Shown: positions 18,637 to 28,319, counted from the first letter of the stretch. The stretch is DNA of 64,000 bases from an uncultured Roseobacter sp. (GCF_947495275.1 NZ_CANLYL010000008.1:62001-126000); one strand, 5' to 3'. Numbers and translations are program-made. Notes: generated by a model not told the origin, from the letters alone.

Positions 18637-19641
18637 TCAGATGTCGAGATCAAGGGTCACCGGGAAATGATCGGAGGCTGTCAGCAACGCATCACGCAAT
18701 GTTGGGTTTTCCCAACACACAGGGTCATCCGTGGGATGCCAGATCCGCCATGACGCATCTCGCCCCTTCAATTCCGGCGTCACCATGATGTAATCCAACA
18801 ACGCCTGCAGATACCGTTTCTCGTGCTTGATCCAGAAGCGCGCCGAGGTCGGTGCGGCCCCCATTCGATGGGTCAAAGCTTGCCGCGCATGTGGATCATA
18901 AAGATCACCTGCCGCACCATTCATCACAATCTCAACCGACGACCGGCCAAAGAGCCCCTCAAAGGCATCGAGACCAGGACCGTCGTTCAAATCGCCCATG
19001 ACCATCAGCGCGGTGCCGCGCCCCAGGTGCTGATCAATTCTGGCCCGCAACCAGATGGATTGTGCGAGTTGCTTCCGCCGGTTCGCGATGGCAAGTTTCA
19101 TGGCGTGGGCGTCATCGCGCGCACCATGCGGAGCTTTTGATTTCAGGTGCGCACCGATGATGTGAAAAAGAAATCCGCTTTTGGTTTCCACATCCAGTTC
19201 CAGCGGCGGTTTGGAAAAACTGACGCGGTCTTTTGTTGCATCCACGTCCAGATCGATCTCGAAAACACCATCGAAACGCGGCACATCAACGGTGCCCGAT
19301 TGCGGCGCGTGGCGCGCGGAAAGGGCGTCCGGATCATAGAGCAGAGCAATTTCCTGCTGCGTATCATTCATGAAACCCATCACGGCGGACCGGGCGCGCA
19401 ATCCAAAATGCGCCGCAAAATTCTCCAGCGCCGTAACGGTGCTACGACGACCATTTGCATCCGGCGCTTCGATGATCATGACCGCATCGGCATCCATCGC
19501 ACGGAAGACCACGCCCAGAGCCTCTGCCTGCTGTGCACGGGTCACCTTGTAACGCGCGGAACATCCGCCATCAGGCAACAAGCGATCTTCCCGGTCAAAC
19601 AGGTTTGTGAACCATTCGACGTTGTACGTCGCCAGGCGCAT
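18637..19641 (-). CDS. Endonuclease/exonuclease/phosphatase family protein
   Basis: 334 residues. The start MRLATYNVEWF is the first strand of the fold. MIIEAPD carries the metal-binding glutamate, IIGAHLKSK the HLKS motif, LMVMGDLNDGPG the D-x-N pair and ASDHFPVTLDL the C-terminal SDH. It is therefore a metal-dependent phosphodiesterase or nuclease of the DNase I-like superfamily, substrate unknown and with no signal peptide. The start is the ATG at 19641, which overlaps the upstream stop as TGATG. Confidence 0.85.
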   Translation of the reverse strand: MRLATYNVEWFTNLFDREDRLLPDGGCSARYKVTRAQQAEALGVVFRAMDADAVMIIEAPDANGRRSTVTALENFAAHFGLRARSAVMGFMNDTQQEIALLYDPDALSARHAPQSGTVDVPRFDGVFEIDLDVDATKDRVSFSKPPLELDVETKSGFLFHIIGAHLKSKAPHGARDDAHAMKLAIANRRKQLAQSIWLRARIDQHLGRGTALMVMGDLNDGPGLDAFEGLFGRSSVEIVMNGAAGDLYDPHARQALTHRMGAAPTSARFWIKHEKRYLQALLDYIMVTPELKGRDASWRIWHPTDDPVCWENPTLRDALLTASDHFPVTLDLDI

Positions 19642-20321
19642 CAACTCTGCGCGCTTTCAATCTCGTCCCAGGCGCGGTTGATATCGGCCATGCGTTTTTG
19701 CGCTAGTTGCATAGCTTCTTCGGGCACGCCACGCGCCATCATCGCGTCGGGATGGTTTTCGCGCACCAATCTGCGCCAGGTCTTGCGAATCTTGGCGACG
19801 GGTGTTTGCGGCGTGACACCCAGAACGGTGTAGGGATCCTGTTGCACATCCGGTGCAAAACGCATGCGCAACGCGTTGAAATCCGATTGCGGCAATTCGA
19901 AAATTTCAGTCACCCGCTCCAGAAAGACATCTTCATTCGGGTGATAAACGCCATCGGCCACGGCAATGTGAAACAACCCTTCCAGCAGGTCGCGCAGGGT
20001 TTCAGGCTGGGAGGAAAACATCGTTTTAATACGCTTGGCGTAATCCTCGTAACCCGCCACATCCTGACGGGCGAGATTAAAGACCTTTGCGGCCCCTGCT
20101 TCATCTTTCGCAGCAATATGAAAGACTTCGCGGAAAGCAGTTACCTCGTCACGCGTGACTTGTCCGTCCGCCTTCGCCATTTTCGCACCCAAAGCTACCA
20201 CGGCAATGGCAAAGGCGACCGACCGCTCGGGCGGAGAGCGCAGGCGGTCGAAAACCTGCGACAGGCCTTCACCGGCAGTCAGCGCAGAGAGCGCTTCGGA
20301 AATACGTGACCAGATTGACAT
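19641..20321 (-). CDS. TerB/J-domain co-chaperone, DjlA-like
   Basis: 226 residues. A TerB-like helical domain (about residues 30-140, with KADGQVTRDEV and VADGVYHPNEDVF acidic metal-binding-type loops) is followed by a C-terminal J domain (about 160-224) with PYTVLGVTP and the invariant HPD in RENHPDAM. It would stimulate DnaK. Unlike E. coli DjlA there is no clear N-terminal membrane helix, so it is likely soluble. It is coupled to the nuclease gene by a one-base overlap. Confidence 0.85.
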   Translation of the reverse strand: MSIWSRISEALSALTAGEGLSQVFDRLRSPPERSVAFAIAVVALGAKMAKADGQVTRDEVTAFREVFHIAAKDEAGAAKVFNLARQDVAGYEDYAKRIKTMFSSQPETLRDLLEGLFHIAVADGVYHPNEDVFLERVTEIFELPQSDFNALRMRFAPDVQQDPYTVLGVTPQTPVAKIRKTWRRLVRENHPDAMMARGVPEEAMQLAQKRMADINRAWDEIESAQS

Positions 20322-20373
20322 GGCGCAGACCTTATCTGTTGCGTGCGGGCATGTCAGCGGATGAAGCGTCGCA

Positions 20374-20850
20374 TCACAGCACTTTCTGCATCAAGACCAG
20401 ATCAAGCCACCGCCCCGCCTTGCGCCCAACCTCAGGCAAGCGTCCGACCTCCGAATACCCCAATCGGCGGTGAAATGTCTGGGCGGAGACGTTGGTGTGG
20501 CTGATACCGGCAATCATCACATGCGTGCCACTTGCCCGCGCAGCCGTTTCGGCAGCCTTCATCAAGGCGCGCCCCACACCCTGGCCTTGTGTTTGTGGTG
20601 TCACCAGAATGGTGTGCTCCGCAGTCGCTGCATATCCGGGTCCGGACCGAAACCCGCCGAAGGTTACAAACCCGGCAAATTGATCTGCCACTTCCGCGAC
20701 CAGAAACGCGCCCCTCCTTTTCTCGATCAGGTCCAGAATGTCATCCGGCGTCTTTTCGAGCGTCGTAAAAGTGGACAGGCTGTCCCGAATCATAGTGTTC
20801 CAAAGGGCCGTTATGTTTTGGGCGTCACTGTCCAATGCAGCTCTGATCAT
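20374..20850 (-). CDS. GNAT family N-acetyltransferase
   Basis: 158 residues. The acetyl-CoA-binding motif A is clear: TILVTPQTQGQGVGRALMKAAE (QGQGVG being the R/Q-x-x-G-x-G/A loop), and the C-terminal FHRRLGYSEVGRLPEVG is typical of phosphinothricin/methionine-sulfoximine acetyltransferase-like members. The N-terminal IRAALDSDAQNITALWN also fits. The acceptor is unknown. It overlaps the VOC gene upstream by 4 nt (ATGA). Confidence 0.88.
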   Translation of the reverse strand: MIRAALDSDAQNITALWNTMIRDSLSTFTTLEKTPDDILDLIEKRRGAFLVAEVADQFAGFVTFGGFRSGPGYAATAEHTILVTPQTQGQGVGRALMKAAETAARASGTHVMIAGISHTNVSAQTFHRRLGYSEVGRLPEVGRKAGRWLDLVLMQKVL

Positions 20851-21464
20851 CCGCCCAAAACCCGAGGTCCGTGGGGGGTGTCGAAATCGGCCAGAAGACC
20901 AACGGGGCCGACCTCATAGCTGATACGGTCGTCGGAAAGGAAAGGTTCAAAGCTTGCCTTGATTGCCTCCGCCTCGGGGTGTCGGATCGTCAGCCGCATC
21001 AAGCGCACCTCCGATGGCACTAGTAAAGTCGCGGGATGTGTTGGCGTTTCCCATTGGATGAGCGCCGGGGCACAATTGTCGTAAGGCAACAAACCCGATC
21101 CCGGAACGGCCATGCGCCAACGCAAATCCCCCCGACTGAGGGCCACCGGTGCGCCCAGACCCTTGGGAAGATCGGCAAGCGTGCGTTCCATGTCTTCCGA
21201 CCGGCAGATCCAGTTCGTCAGACGCGCGGGACCTTCGAACCGATCAAGGTCAAACCACCGGGGTCGCTGCGGTTGGGGTGCCGACGGGTCAATGGCAATA
21301 GCTTCCAGATAGAGGCCCCCCTCCAGACCCAGAAGCGCATTATGCGTATGGAAAACCGCATGTCGCCCACCCGGTTGCATCTTCACCCCCAAAGACTGCT
21401 CTACGTGCTTGCAAGCCTCTGCCAAGGTCTCGCCCGCGACGGCCAGATGGTCGAGTTGCATCAT
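20847..21464 (-). CDS. VOC/glyoxalase-like domain protein
   Basis: 205 residues of the glyoxalase-like superfamily (PF13468 type). [13 protein letters not shown] has the N-terminal metal-ligand histidine; HNALLGLEGGLYLEAIAID carries the acidic ligand. PRWFDLDRF is characteristic of this subgroup. A dioxygenase, lyase or resistance role cannot be chosen from the sequence. Two adjacent ATGs (21464, 21461) are possible; both overlap the stop of the upstream 60-codon ORF. Co-translated with the GNAT gene. Confidence 0.82.
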   Translation of the reverse strand: MMQLDHLAVAGETLAEACKHVEQSLGVKMQPGGRHAVFHTHNALLGLEGGLYLEAIAIDPSAPQPQRPRWFDLDRFEGPARLTNWICRSEDMERTLADLPKGLGAPVALSRGDLRWRMAVPGSGLLPYDNCAPALIQWETPTHPATLLVPSEVRLMRLTIRHPEAEAIKASFEPFLSDDRISYEVGPVGLLADFDTPHGPRVLGG

Positions 21465-21643
21465 TTACGGTCGTCCTCGCTGTTCAACCTGCGCGACCCG
21501 ATAGAATACTTGTTCCAGACCAATTGATAGCCCGAAATCGCCCCCGCGGACCCGTTCACAAAACCACCAATAATTCCGTCAATCGCATTGGCGCACGACA
21601 GGTAGACAGGCAAACAGCAGATTTGGTTGTCAGCTCCGCGCAT
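21461..21643 (-). CDS. Hypothetical 60-residue protein
   Basis: Not recognised. The frame is bounded by a 14-nt overlap with the mutase stop and an ATGA overlap with the VOC gene, which argues for translation. The middle, [20 protein letters not shown], is mildly hydrophobic and glycine-rich; the N-terminal [10 protein letters not shown] is not a signal. The true start may lie further in. It could simply be a coupling ORF. Confidence 0.4.
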   Translation of the reverse strand: MRGADNQICCLPVYLSCANAIDGIIGGFVNGSAGAISGYQLVWNKYSIGSRRLNSEDDRK

Positions 21644-23759
21644 CTTGAATGAGCTTCAGGATGTCTTGCGCCGCATTCGGGATATTCGTGCCGGGGCCAA
21701 AAATGGCCTTCACACCTGCATCGTAGAGGAATTGATAGTCCTGCTGAGGGATCACACCGCCGCAGATGACCAGAATGTCCTCCGCGCCCGCGTCTTTCAA
21801 TGCGGCCACCAACTGTGGCGCGAGAGTCTTGTGGCCAGCAGCTTGCGAACTGATCCCGATCACGTGCACATCGTTGTCCACCGCGTCCTGAGCTGCTTCC
21901 GCCGGGGTCTGAAAGAGCGGCCCGACGTCCACGTCAAAGCCAATATCAGCAAAAGCCGTCGCGATGACCTTGGCGCCGCGGTCATGCCCGTCCTGCCCCA
22001 TTTTGACAACCAGCATGCGGGGTCTGCGCCCTTCGGCCTCGGCAAATTCCTCGACGGATTTCTGGATCGCGGCGAATCCTTCGTCGCCCTCATACGCCGC
22101 GCCGTAGACACCGGCCAGCGTTTTGACCTCCGCACGGTGGCGGCCAAAGGTTTTTTCCATTGCCATGCTGATCTCTCCCACTGTGGCGCGCGCGCGTGCA
22201 GCTTCGACTGCTGCCTCCAAAAGATTGCCGCCTTCGGACGCGCGACGTGTCAGTTCCGTCAAAGCCTGCGCGCAGGCCGCCTCGTCGCGACTGGCACGAA
22301 TCTTTTCAAGCCGGGCAATTTGGCTGTCACGAACGGCCGCATTGTCGATATCGAGAATATCAATCAGGTCTTCGCGGTCCCGGCGGTACTTGTTGACGCC
22401 AACGATCACTTCCGACCCTCTGTCGATACCAGCCTGACGCCGGGCCGCCGCTTCCTCGATGCGTAGCTTGGGCATACCGGAGGCCACCGCTTTGGTCATA
22501 CCGCCGATCTCTTCAACCTCTTCGATCAACTTCCAGGCGGCATCAGCCAGATCAGCGGTCAGCTTTTCGACGTAATAGGAACCCGCCAGAGGATCGACAA
22601 CATTGGTCACACCGGTTTCTTCCTGCAAAATCAACTGGGTATTGCGCGCTATTCGGCTGGAATTTTCCGTGGGCAGCGCGATGGCTTCATCAAGCGCATT
22701 TGTGTGCAGGGATTGCGTCCCCCCCAGTACAGCGCTCATCGCCTCATACGCCGTGCGGATCACGTTGTTATAAGGATCCTGCTCTTGCAAACTGACACCC
22801 GATGTCTGGCAATGCGTGCGCAACATCGAAGATTTAGGGTTTTTAGGCTCAAACTCCGCCATGATGCGCGACCAAAGCAGACGTGCTGCGCGCAGCTTTG
22901 CCGCTTCCATGAAAAAATTCATCCCGATGGCAAAGAAAAACGACAATCGCCCGGCGAATTTATCCACATCCATGCCCCGCGCAATCGCTGTGCGCACATA
23001 TTCCCGGCCGTCCGCCAGTGTGAATGCCAGTTCTTGCACGAGGTTCGCGCCAGCTTCCTGCATGTGATAGCCCGAAATCGAAATTGAATTGAATTTTGGC
23101 ATGGTGTCAGAGGTATATTCGATGATGTCCGCCACGATGCGCATCGAAGGTTCCGGCGGATACACATAGGTGTTGCGCACCATGAATTCCTTGAGAATGT
23201 CGTTCTGAATGGTGCCTGACAAAACGGATTTGTCGTGTCCCTGCTCTTCACCTGCGACGATGAAACTGGCGAGGATCGGAATGACTGCGCCATTCATCGT
23301 CATGGAAACGGAAACCTTGTCGAGCGGGATGCCGTCGAAGAGGATTTTCATATCCTCTACGCTGTCGATGGCGACACCGGCTTTGCCCACGTCGCCCTCG
23401 ACTCGCGGATGATCGCTGTCATAGCCGCGGTGCGTTGCCAAATCGAAGGCGACTGATACGCCCTGCTGACCCGCGGCCAACGCACGGCGGTAGAATGCGT
23501 TGCTTTCCTCGGCGGTGGAAAACCCTGCATATTGGCGAATGGTCCAGGGACGGCCGGCATACATGGTGGCCTTGACCCCGCGCGTATAAGGCGCCTCGCC
23601 CGGAATGCCGCCCAAATGGTCAAGTTCAGCGGTATCTTCCGCCGTATAGACCGGTTGAACAGCAATACCCTCCAAGGTCTGCCACGTCAGGTCATCCAGT
23701 GATCTGCCCCGCAGTTCCGCCTTAGCCAGGTCGCGCCATTTGTCTTTCTTCGAGCTCAT
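21630..23759 (-). CDS. scpA: Methylmalonyl-CoA mutase
   Basis: 709 residues, single-chain. It isomerises methylmalonyl-CoA to succinyl-CoA with adenosylcobalamin, completing propionyl-CoA assimilation. The catalytic barrel has [20 protein letters not shown] and [17 protein letters not shown] (substrate contacts). The C-terminal B12 domain carries [11 protein letters not shown] with the cobalt-ligand His at residue 592, then GLPQ-less [20 protein letters not shown] at the correct distance selects the ATG at 23759 over 23765. Its 5' end overlaps the sulfotransferase gene by 38 nt. pccA and pccB are on the same strand upstream; no epimerase or MeaB chaperone is in the window. Confidence 0.96.
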   Translation of the reverse strand: MSSKKDKWRDLAKAELRGRSLDDLTWQTLEGIAVQPVYTAEDTAELDHLGGIPGEAPYTRGVKATMYAGRPWTIRQYAGFSTAEESNAFYRRALAAGQQGVSVAFDLATHRGYDSDHPRVEGDVGKAGVAIDSVEDMKILFDGIPLDKVSVSMTMNGAVIPILASFIVAGEEQGHDKSVLSGTIQNDILKEFMVRNTYVYPPEPSMRIVADIIEYTSDTMPKFNSISISGYHMQEAGANLVQELAFTLADGREYVRTAIARGMDVDKFAGRLSFFFAIGMNFFMEAAKLRAARLLWSRIMAEFEPKNPKSSMLRTHCQTSGVSLQEQDPYNNVIRTAYEAMSAVLGGTQSLHTNALDEAIALPTENSSRIARNTQLILQEETGVTNVVDPLAGSYYVEKLTADLADAAWKLIEEVEEIGGMTKAVASGMPKLRIEEAAARRQAGIDRGSEVIVGVNKYRRDREDLIDILDIDNAAVRDSQIARLEKIRASRDEAACAQALTELTRRASEGGNLLEAAVEAARARATVGEISMAMEKTFGRHRAEVKTLAGVYGAAYEGDEGFAAIQKSVEEFAEAEGRRPRMLVVKMGQDGHDRGAKVIATAFADIGFDVDVGPLFQTPAEAAQDAVDNDVHVIGISSQAAGHKTLAPQLVAALKDAGAEDILVICGGVIPQQDYQFLYDAGVKAIFGPGTNIPNAAQDILKLIQDARS

Positions 23760-24663
23760 GCCCATGTCCTTTTATCTGTGCACCGGATGGCAAGGTTTTC
23801 CCTGCTCTTTTCCGGTCGTGATCCTCTGTCAGCGTGGCCAGCCCGTCAGCACCGGAAATCAGCCACATCATATCGTCTGCAAAGACCTCGCGCAGCGCGC
23901 CATGATCTTCGGGTGTAAAGGGGTTCCACCGCCCCATGCCAAAGGGCAGAATGTTGCCGCCGTCGCCGCGTTCATCCAGAACGCGGCGCAGTTCGGCCAA
24001 AGTCGGACTGCGGTTCAACCAATGTCGATCCGTGTCAAAGGGTGCCAATACGCCTGTCCCTCTGCTCAATTGCACTTCAGGCCGACCGCAGAACTTTTCG
24101 AAGGGCATTACCCTGATATCGGCCTCGGGCACGGCACTGGCCAGGTCTGTCACCACATCCCGCCAGCCGCGCCGCGATTGCGCGATCTTCCGAAGTTTTT
24201 CACGGTCCGGGACGGGGTAACCCCGTGCAACGCCAAAAGACAGCGCAGAGCTCCAATAGAGTTCGAGACTGCGCACGGAAATCATGATTGTCGAAACCTG
24301 CCCCTCAAACGCGCGGGCGAAGCGCGTCATTCGCTCGCCGATACCGGGGTAAAGCGATCCGCTGCGCAGGTTTTCACGTACCGAGCCCATCATGTTTTCG
24401 TCGCTGACAACGAGAGTGCTCAACCCCCTTGCGCGTGCCCCGGCCAATTGCAGCTGAACCCGCCCTTCAGCCTGCCTGCGCAGGTCCCTGCCCGTGCAAA
24501 CCTCGTCTTTCGGAACCAAACCCGAAAACAACCCGCGACGGGTGCGCCCCGGTCCCCAGAACCCGACACCCATCGCCGCAAGCGGCTCAGTATGACGGCG
24601 CATGTAATCTTGAAAACTCGTTGTTCCGGTGCGGTGAGCACCAATGTGCAGAATAACGTCCAT
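23722..24663 (-). CDS. Sulfotransferase-like protein
   Basis: 313 residues. The start [18 protein letters not shown] has the 5'-phosphosulfate-binding loop (HRTGTTSFQ) of PAPS-dependent sulfotransferases; [16 protein letters not shown] fits the 3'-phosphate-binding region. The target, perhaps a surface glycan or other small molecule, is unknown. ATG 24663 is chosen because the loop then sits at the N-terminus; an in-frame extension to 24738 exists. The end overlaps scpA by 38 nt in another frame. Confidence 0.75.
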   Translation of the reverse strand: MDVILHIGAHRTGTTSFQDYMRRHTEPLAAMGVGFWGPGRTRRGLFSGLVPKDEVCTGRDLRRQAEGRVQLQLAGARARGLSTLVVSDENMMGSVRENLRSGSLYPGIGERMTRFARAFEGQVSTIMISVRSLELYWSSALSFGVARGYPVPDREKLRKIAQSRRGWRDVVTDLASAVPEADIRVMPFEKFCGRPEVQLSRGTGVLAPFDTDRHWLNRSPTLAELRRVLDERGDGGNILPFGMGRWNPFTPEDHGALREVFADDMMWLISGADGLATLTEDHDRKRAGKTLPSGAQIKGHGHELEERQMARPG

Positions 24664-24828
24664 GACGCAATTGACCCAATGTGCAGCGACCGCCCCGACC
24701 GGCCTGAAAGAGGGGATAGCCAGCGTCATAGCACCCAACCCCTTGATGCAATTTTAATGGTAAATATGCGCGCATTCCCCATCGCATATCCTGAACAGCG
24801 CCTTATATTGGACAGAGCAGGAGATGTG

Positions 24829-25284
24829 ATGAAAAAGATATTACCCCTTGTTCTGGCGTGCTTTTTCGCGAACGCGACGATGGCCCAAACGGCCGAACCT
24901 GATCTGGCAGAAACGCTGTTTGTGACGATGGAAGACGTCGATTTAAAGCAATTTAAGTGGAAAAAACGCCCCGTTGTTGTCTTTGCCGACAGCGAGGACA
25001 ACCCAGCATACATCGAACAAACCAGATTGCTGCGCGAGCGCGCAGAAGAACTGGACGCGCGCGACGTTGTTGTGATCACTGATACCAGCCCCGATGTGAT
25101 GTCGGATTTACGGCGCAAGTTGCGGCCGCGCGGGTTTATGCTGGTCATTATCGGCAAAGACGGCGGTGTGAAGTTGCGCAAACCCTTTCCGTGGGATGTG
25201 CGCGAAATCTCCCGCAGCATCGACAAGATGCCGATGCGGCAGCGTGAAATCCGCGAGCAGAAAGAGCGCGCAATCGGGCGATAG
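24829..25284 (+). CDS. Exported DUF4174 protein
   Basis: 151 residues. A signal peptide MKKILPLVLACFFANATMAQ precedes a thioredoxin-like-looking domain: FKWKKRPVVVFADSEDNP, VVVITDTSP and GFMLVIIGKDGGVKLRKPFPWDVREI. These fit the DUF4174 family, which lacks the catalytic CxxC; there are no cysteines in the mature protein. The function is unknown. AGGAG precedes the ATG. It is the only plus-strand gene inside the scpA-pccA-pccB island. Confidence 0.82.
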   Translation: MKKILPLVLACFFANATMAQTAEPDLAETLFVTMEDVDLKQFKWKKRPVVVFADSEDNPAYIEQTRLLRERAEELDARDVVVITDTSPDVMSDLRRKLRPRGFMLVIIGKDGGVKLRKPFPWDVREISRSIDKMPMRQREIREQKERAIGR

Positions 25285-25322
25285 CGCCCAAGCGATATGT
25301 CTGCGGGGCGACGCATTTAGGC

Positions 25323-27323
25323 TTATTCAAACTCCAGAATAACGTCATCCACGGCGAGGCTGTCACCCGCCGAAGCGTTGATTTTCGAGACAACACCTTT
25401 GCGTTCTGCGCGCAGAATATTCTCCATCTTCATGGCTTCGATCGTGCAGAGCGCCTGACCGTCCTGCACTTCATCCCCAACGGCCACATCCAATTTCACG
25501 ATCAAGCCCGGCATTGGGCACAACAGCATCTTGGACGTGTCGGGGGGCAGTTTTTCGGGCATCTTGCGCGCCAGTTCAGCCTGTCGCGGCGTGCGCACAT
25601 GCACTTTCATATCAGCCCCGCGTGTCCTGATCCGAAAACCACCGCTGATCTTGCCGACTTTCAATACCAGCGGCGCGTCTGCCACGGTCATTTCCGCCAG
25701 TTGGTCGCCAGGGGTCCAGGCACCGCTGACACGCAATACGGTCCCGTCTGCAAATGTCACGGTTGAGCCTTCCTGGTCAGCCGCAATGGTCATGTCATAT
25801 GATTGCTGCTGGAGTGCGACGTTCCACTCTGTACCCACTTTGCGTTCGTGATTGTCCATCCGCCCCGAAACCCGCGCGCGGCGTATCTCGGCAACCCGGT
25901 GCATGGCCGCACAGGCCGCTGCAATCCGACGCAATTCCACATCATCCAAACTCACACCGTTGAACCCATCAGGGTATTCTTCGGTGATGAAAGCCGTTGT
26001 TATATCGCCTGAGACGAATTTCGGGTGATCCATGACCGCAGAGAGGAAGGGCAGATTGTGGCCGATCCCTTCCACTTCAAAACTGTCCAGCGCCACCCGC
26101 ATGCGTTCAATCGCTTCACCGCGCGTCGGCGCCCAGGTACAAAGCTTGGCGATCATCGGATCGTAATACATGCTGATCTCGCCGCCCTCATAAACACCGG
26201 TGTCATTGCGCACCACATGCGTCGTTTCGGTGACTTCCGCAGGCGGGCGGTAGCGTGTCAGACGTCCGATGGAGGGCAGAAACCCGCGGTAAGGGTCTTC
26301 CGCATAAAGCCGGTTTTCAATCGCCCAGCCGTTCAGTTTCACATCCGCCTGTGTGATCGACAGCTCTTCTCCATTTGCCACGCGGATCATCTGTTCCACC
26401 AGATCAACGCCCGTGATCAGCTCGGTGACCGGATGCTCCACCTGAAGGCGTGTGTTCATCTCCAGGAAATAGAAATTCTTGTCGCCATCCACGATAAACT
26501 CCACCGTCCCAGCAGAGGTGTAGCCCACGGCCTGCGCAAGGGCGACGGCCTGCTCTCCCATCGCCTTGCGGGTCGCCTCGTCAAGAAACGGGCTCGGCGC
26601 TTCTTCGACAACCTTTTGATTGCGCCGCTGGATCGAACACTCCCGTTCACCCAGATAGATGCCATTGCCATGCGCATCACAGAGCACCTGAATTTCGATG
26701 TGCCGGGGCTGGGTGACAAATTTCTCGATGAAAATCCGGTCATCGCCGAAAGAACTCGCCGCCTCATTCTTGGAGGACTGGAAGCCCTCGCGCGCCTCTG
26801 CGTCATTCCAGGCAATCCGCATGCCCTTGCCGCCACCGCCTGCGGAGGCTTTAAGCATCACCGGATAGCCGATCTCATTGGAAATCTTTACCGCCTCATC
26901 TGCGTCCTCGATCAGCCCCATGTAGCCGGGGACGGTGCTAACGCCGGCCTCTTGGGCGATTTTCTTGGAGGTGATCTTGTCCCCCATCTTTTCAATCGCG
27001 CCTTTGGGGGGGCCGACGAAGGCGACGCCAGCTTCTGCAAGAGCCTCTGCAAATTTCGCGTTCTCTGACAGAAAACCATACCCGGGATGGACGGCCTCAG
27101 CCCCTGAGGATTTGATCGCCGCCATCACATTGTCGATCACAATGTAGGATTGGTTCGCAGGAGGCGGCCCAATATGCACTGCCTCATCCGCCATCTGCAC
27201 ATGCAGCGCCTGTTTATCTGCATCCGAATAAATCGCCACCGTTTGAATGCCCATCTTGCGGGCAGTCTTGATGACGCGGCAGGCAATTTCGCCCCGATTG
27301 GCGATCAGGATCTTATTGAACAT
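25323..27323 (-). CDS. pccA: Propionyl-CoA carboxylase alpha subunit (biotin carboxylase + BCCP)
   Basis: 666 residues. It carboxylates biotin with ATP and bicarbonate for transfer to propionyl-CoA by PccB. In order: MFNKILIANRGEIACR (start of biotin carboxylase), GGGGKGMRIAW (ATP loop), HIEIQVLCDAHGN and RRNQKVVEEAPSP, EMNTRLQVEHPVTE (active site), a linking BT domain, and a C-terminal biotinyl domain with EAMKMEN (biotin on Lys632). AGAAGG upstream supports 27323. A methylcrotonyl-CoA carboxylase is the alternative; scpA and pccB nearby decide. Confidence 0.95.
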   Translation of the reverse strand: MFNKILIANRGEIACRVIKTARKMGIQTVAIYSDADKQALHVQMADEAVHIGPPPANQSYIVIDNVMAAIKSSGAEAVHPGYGFLSENAKFAEALAEAGVAFVGPPKGAIEKMGDKITSKKIAQEAGVSTVPGYMGLIEDADEAVKISNEIGYPVMLKASAGGGGKGMRIAWNDAEAREGFQSSKNEAASSFGDDRIFIEKFVTQPRHIEIQVLCDAHGNGIYLGERECSIQRRNQKVVEEAPSPFLDEATRKAMGEQAVALAQAVGYTSAGTVEFIVDGDKNFYFLEMNTRLQVEHPVTELITGVDLVEQMIRVANGEELSITQADVKLNGWAIENRLYAEDPYRGFLPSIGRLTRYRPPAEVTETTHVVRNDTGVYEGGEISMYYDPMIAKLCTWAPTRGEAIERMRVALDSFEVEGIGHNLPFLSAVMDHPKFVSGDITTAFITEEYPDGFNGVSLDDVELRRIAAACAAMHRVAEIRRARVSGRMDNHERKVGTEWNVALQQQSYDMTIAADQEGSTVTFADGTVLRVSGAWTPGDQLAEMTVADAPLVLKVGKISGGFRIRTRGADMKVHVRTPRQAELARKMPEKLPPDTSKMLLCPMPGLIVKLDVAVGDEVQDGQALCTIEAMKMENILRAERKGVVSKINASAGDSLAVDDVILEFE

Positions 27324-27364
27324 GATGGGACCTTCTGGAAATGCATTGAGAACTTTGAGCAGCG

Positions 27365-27401
27365 CAAAACAACCGCCGCGCATGACAAGCAGACGCGGCG
27401 G
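27365..27401 (-). terminator. Terminator of the 68-residue lipoprotein gene
   Basis: CCGCCGCG (27373-27380) pairs with CGCGGCGG (27394-27401); on the minus strand it is followed by TTGTTTTG. It lies 33 bp beyond the small lipoprotein stop and separates it from pccA. Confidence 0.6.
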
Positions 27402-27433
27402 AGATTTTGCGCAATTTAGTCGGCGAAGTGAGT

Positions 27434-27640
27434 TTAGTTACATTTGCCGGGGTAAAGCTGACAGTAGGCAACATTGCCCGCAGCACCGAGCGCTGCCCCC
27501 TGCAGCGCGCTGCTGCCGGTGACAATTGCAGTGCCGGCGCCAATGGCCGCCCCACCAACAGCTTGTTCGCCAAGTGTATCACCACAGGCTGCGAGGCTCG
27601 CACAGGCGGTTGCAGCGAATAAGAGACCTTTGATCGACAT
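27434..27640 (-). CDS. Small lipoprotein with glycine-rich segment
   Basis: 68 residues. MSIKGLLFAATACASLAACGD is a lipoprotein signal with lipobox LAAC (Cys19). The mature chain is Gly/Ala-rich (GGAAIGAGTAIVTGSSALQG), like a short glycine zipper that can sit in or on a membrane, and ends with two cysteines around CQLYPGKC that could form a disulfide. Outer-membrane location is likely. Function unknown. Confidence 0.75.
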   Translation of the reverse strand: MSIKGLLFAATACASLAACGDTLGEQAVGGAAIGAGTAIVTGSSALQGAALGAAGNVAYCQLYPGKCN

Positions 27641-27724
27641 CTACGATTTCCTCTGCTTCTGAGCACATCTGCGAAGGGAACGCGCCGCTGAAACCCTGGT
27701 TCCGTCACCATGTCGTGACCCAAG

Positions 27725-27768
27725 AAAAAGGCGGGCAGTGATGACGCCAACGCGTCGCACTGCCCGCC
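27725..27768 (-). terminator. Strong orphan terminator
   Basis: GGCGGGCAGTG (27730-27740) pairs with CACTGCCCGCC (27758-27768), with an inner GACGC/GCGTC stem (27743-27747, 27752-27756). On the minus strand five T follow. The nearest upstream gene on that strand ends 170 bp away (27939), so it closes either a long 3' UTR or an unannotated small RNA. Confidence 0.8.
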
Positions 27769-27938
27769 AGGGGAAGGGGTACGAATAGTGTACACAGACA
27801 CGGTGCGGGGATATTCGCGTGTGACTGCAGAATTAACAATACCCGCATGGGTTGAATAATCCAGCCCTTTTCCTGCAAGCGCCCCTTTATGGGCCATCGA
27901 CCGCCGGTAGCGGCCTATTTCGGGCGAAAACATGCCGA

Positions 27939-28286
27939 TCACCCCTCAAAAGCCTCTGGAAAGGACTGTCGGGCAACCCTTTCGTCAATCACCAGGAGCG
28001 CCGCGTAATCCGCGGGATCAAAAGGGTCTTCCGCCGGAATCACTTCGCGACCAAAGAGCCAGGACAGCCGTCCGGCATCCAGATTGCCCCGCTCAAAGGG
28101 CTCTGATCCGAAGTGCTCCCAAAGCGCCTGAAAGAACGCCGCATCTGCCCGACGATCCGCCGGTTTGCGGTCTTTGAACCGGGCACGTTCGGTCAGCGGG
28201 GTAACACCGCGTGGGTTGAACCTGCGAAGTGTGAACTGAAAATCTGTTCCCGCCAATCGGCCGGGAAATCCGCGGTGCTTTAGCAT
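27939..28286 (-). CDS. Conserved-looking hypothetical protein
   Basis: 115 residues, soluble, no signal or membrane segment. It is rich in aromatic and charged residues (DAAFFQALWEHFGSEPFERGN, with WLFGREVIPAEDPFDP after it) and ends with AYAALLVIDERVARQSFPEAFEG-like text. I recognise no domain. The ATG at 28286 is preferred over 28340 because GGGGGTAGG precedes it and the longer form would run through the hairpin behind the small lipoprotein gene. Confidence 0.6.
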   Translation of the reverse strand: MLKHRGFPGRLAGTDFQFTLRRFNPRGVTPLTERARFKDRKPADRRADAAFFQALWEHFGSEPFERGNLDAGRLSWLFGREVIPAEDPFDPADYAALLVIDERVARQSFPEAFEG

Positions 28287-28319
28287 CCTACCCCCCGTTG
28301 CAAGGGGGTTTGTAAGGTC

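Noticed and set aside
20847-21464. Methylmalonyl-CoA epimerase assignment for the VOC protein
   Set aside because: It is longer and has different metal-site text from epimerases, matching the PF13468 subgroup instead; only its position beside the mutase suggested it.
27313-27942. Minus-strand frame through the strong terminator near 27.75 kb
   Set aside because: It reads through the terminator and over the small lipoprotein gene in another frame, so it is not a gene.
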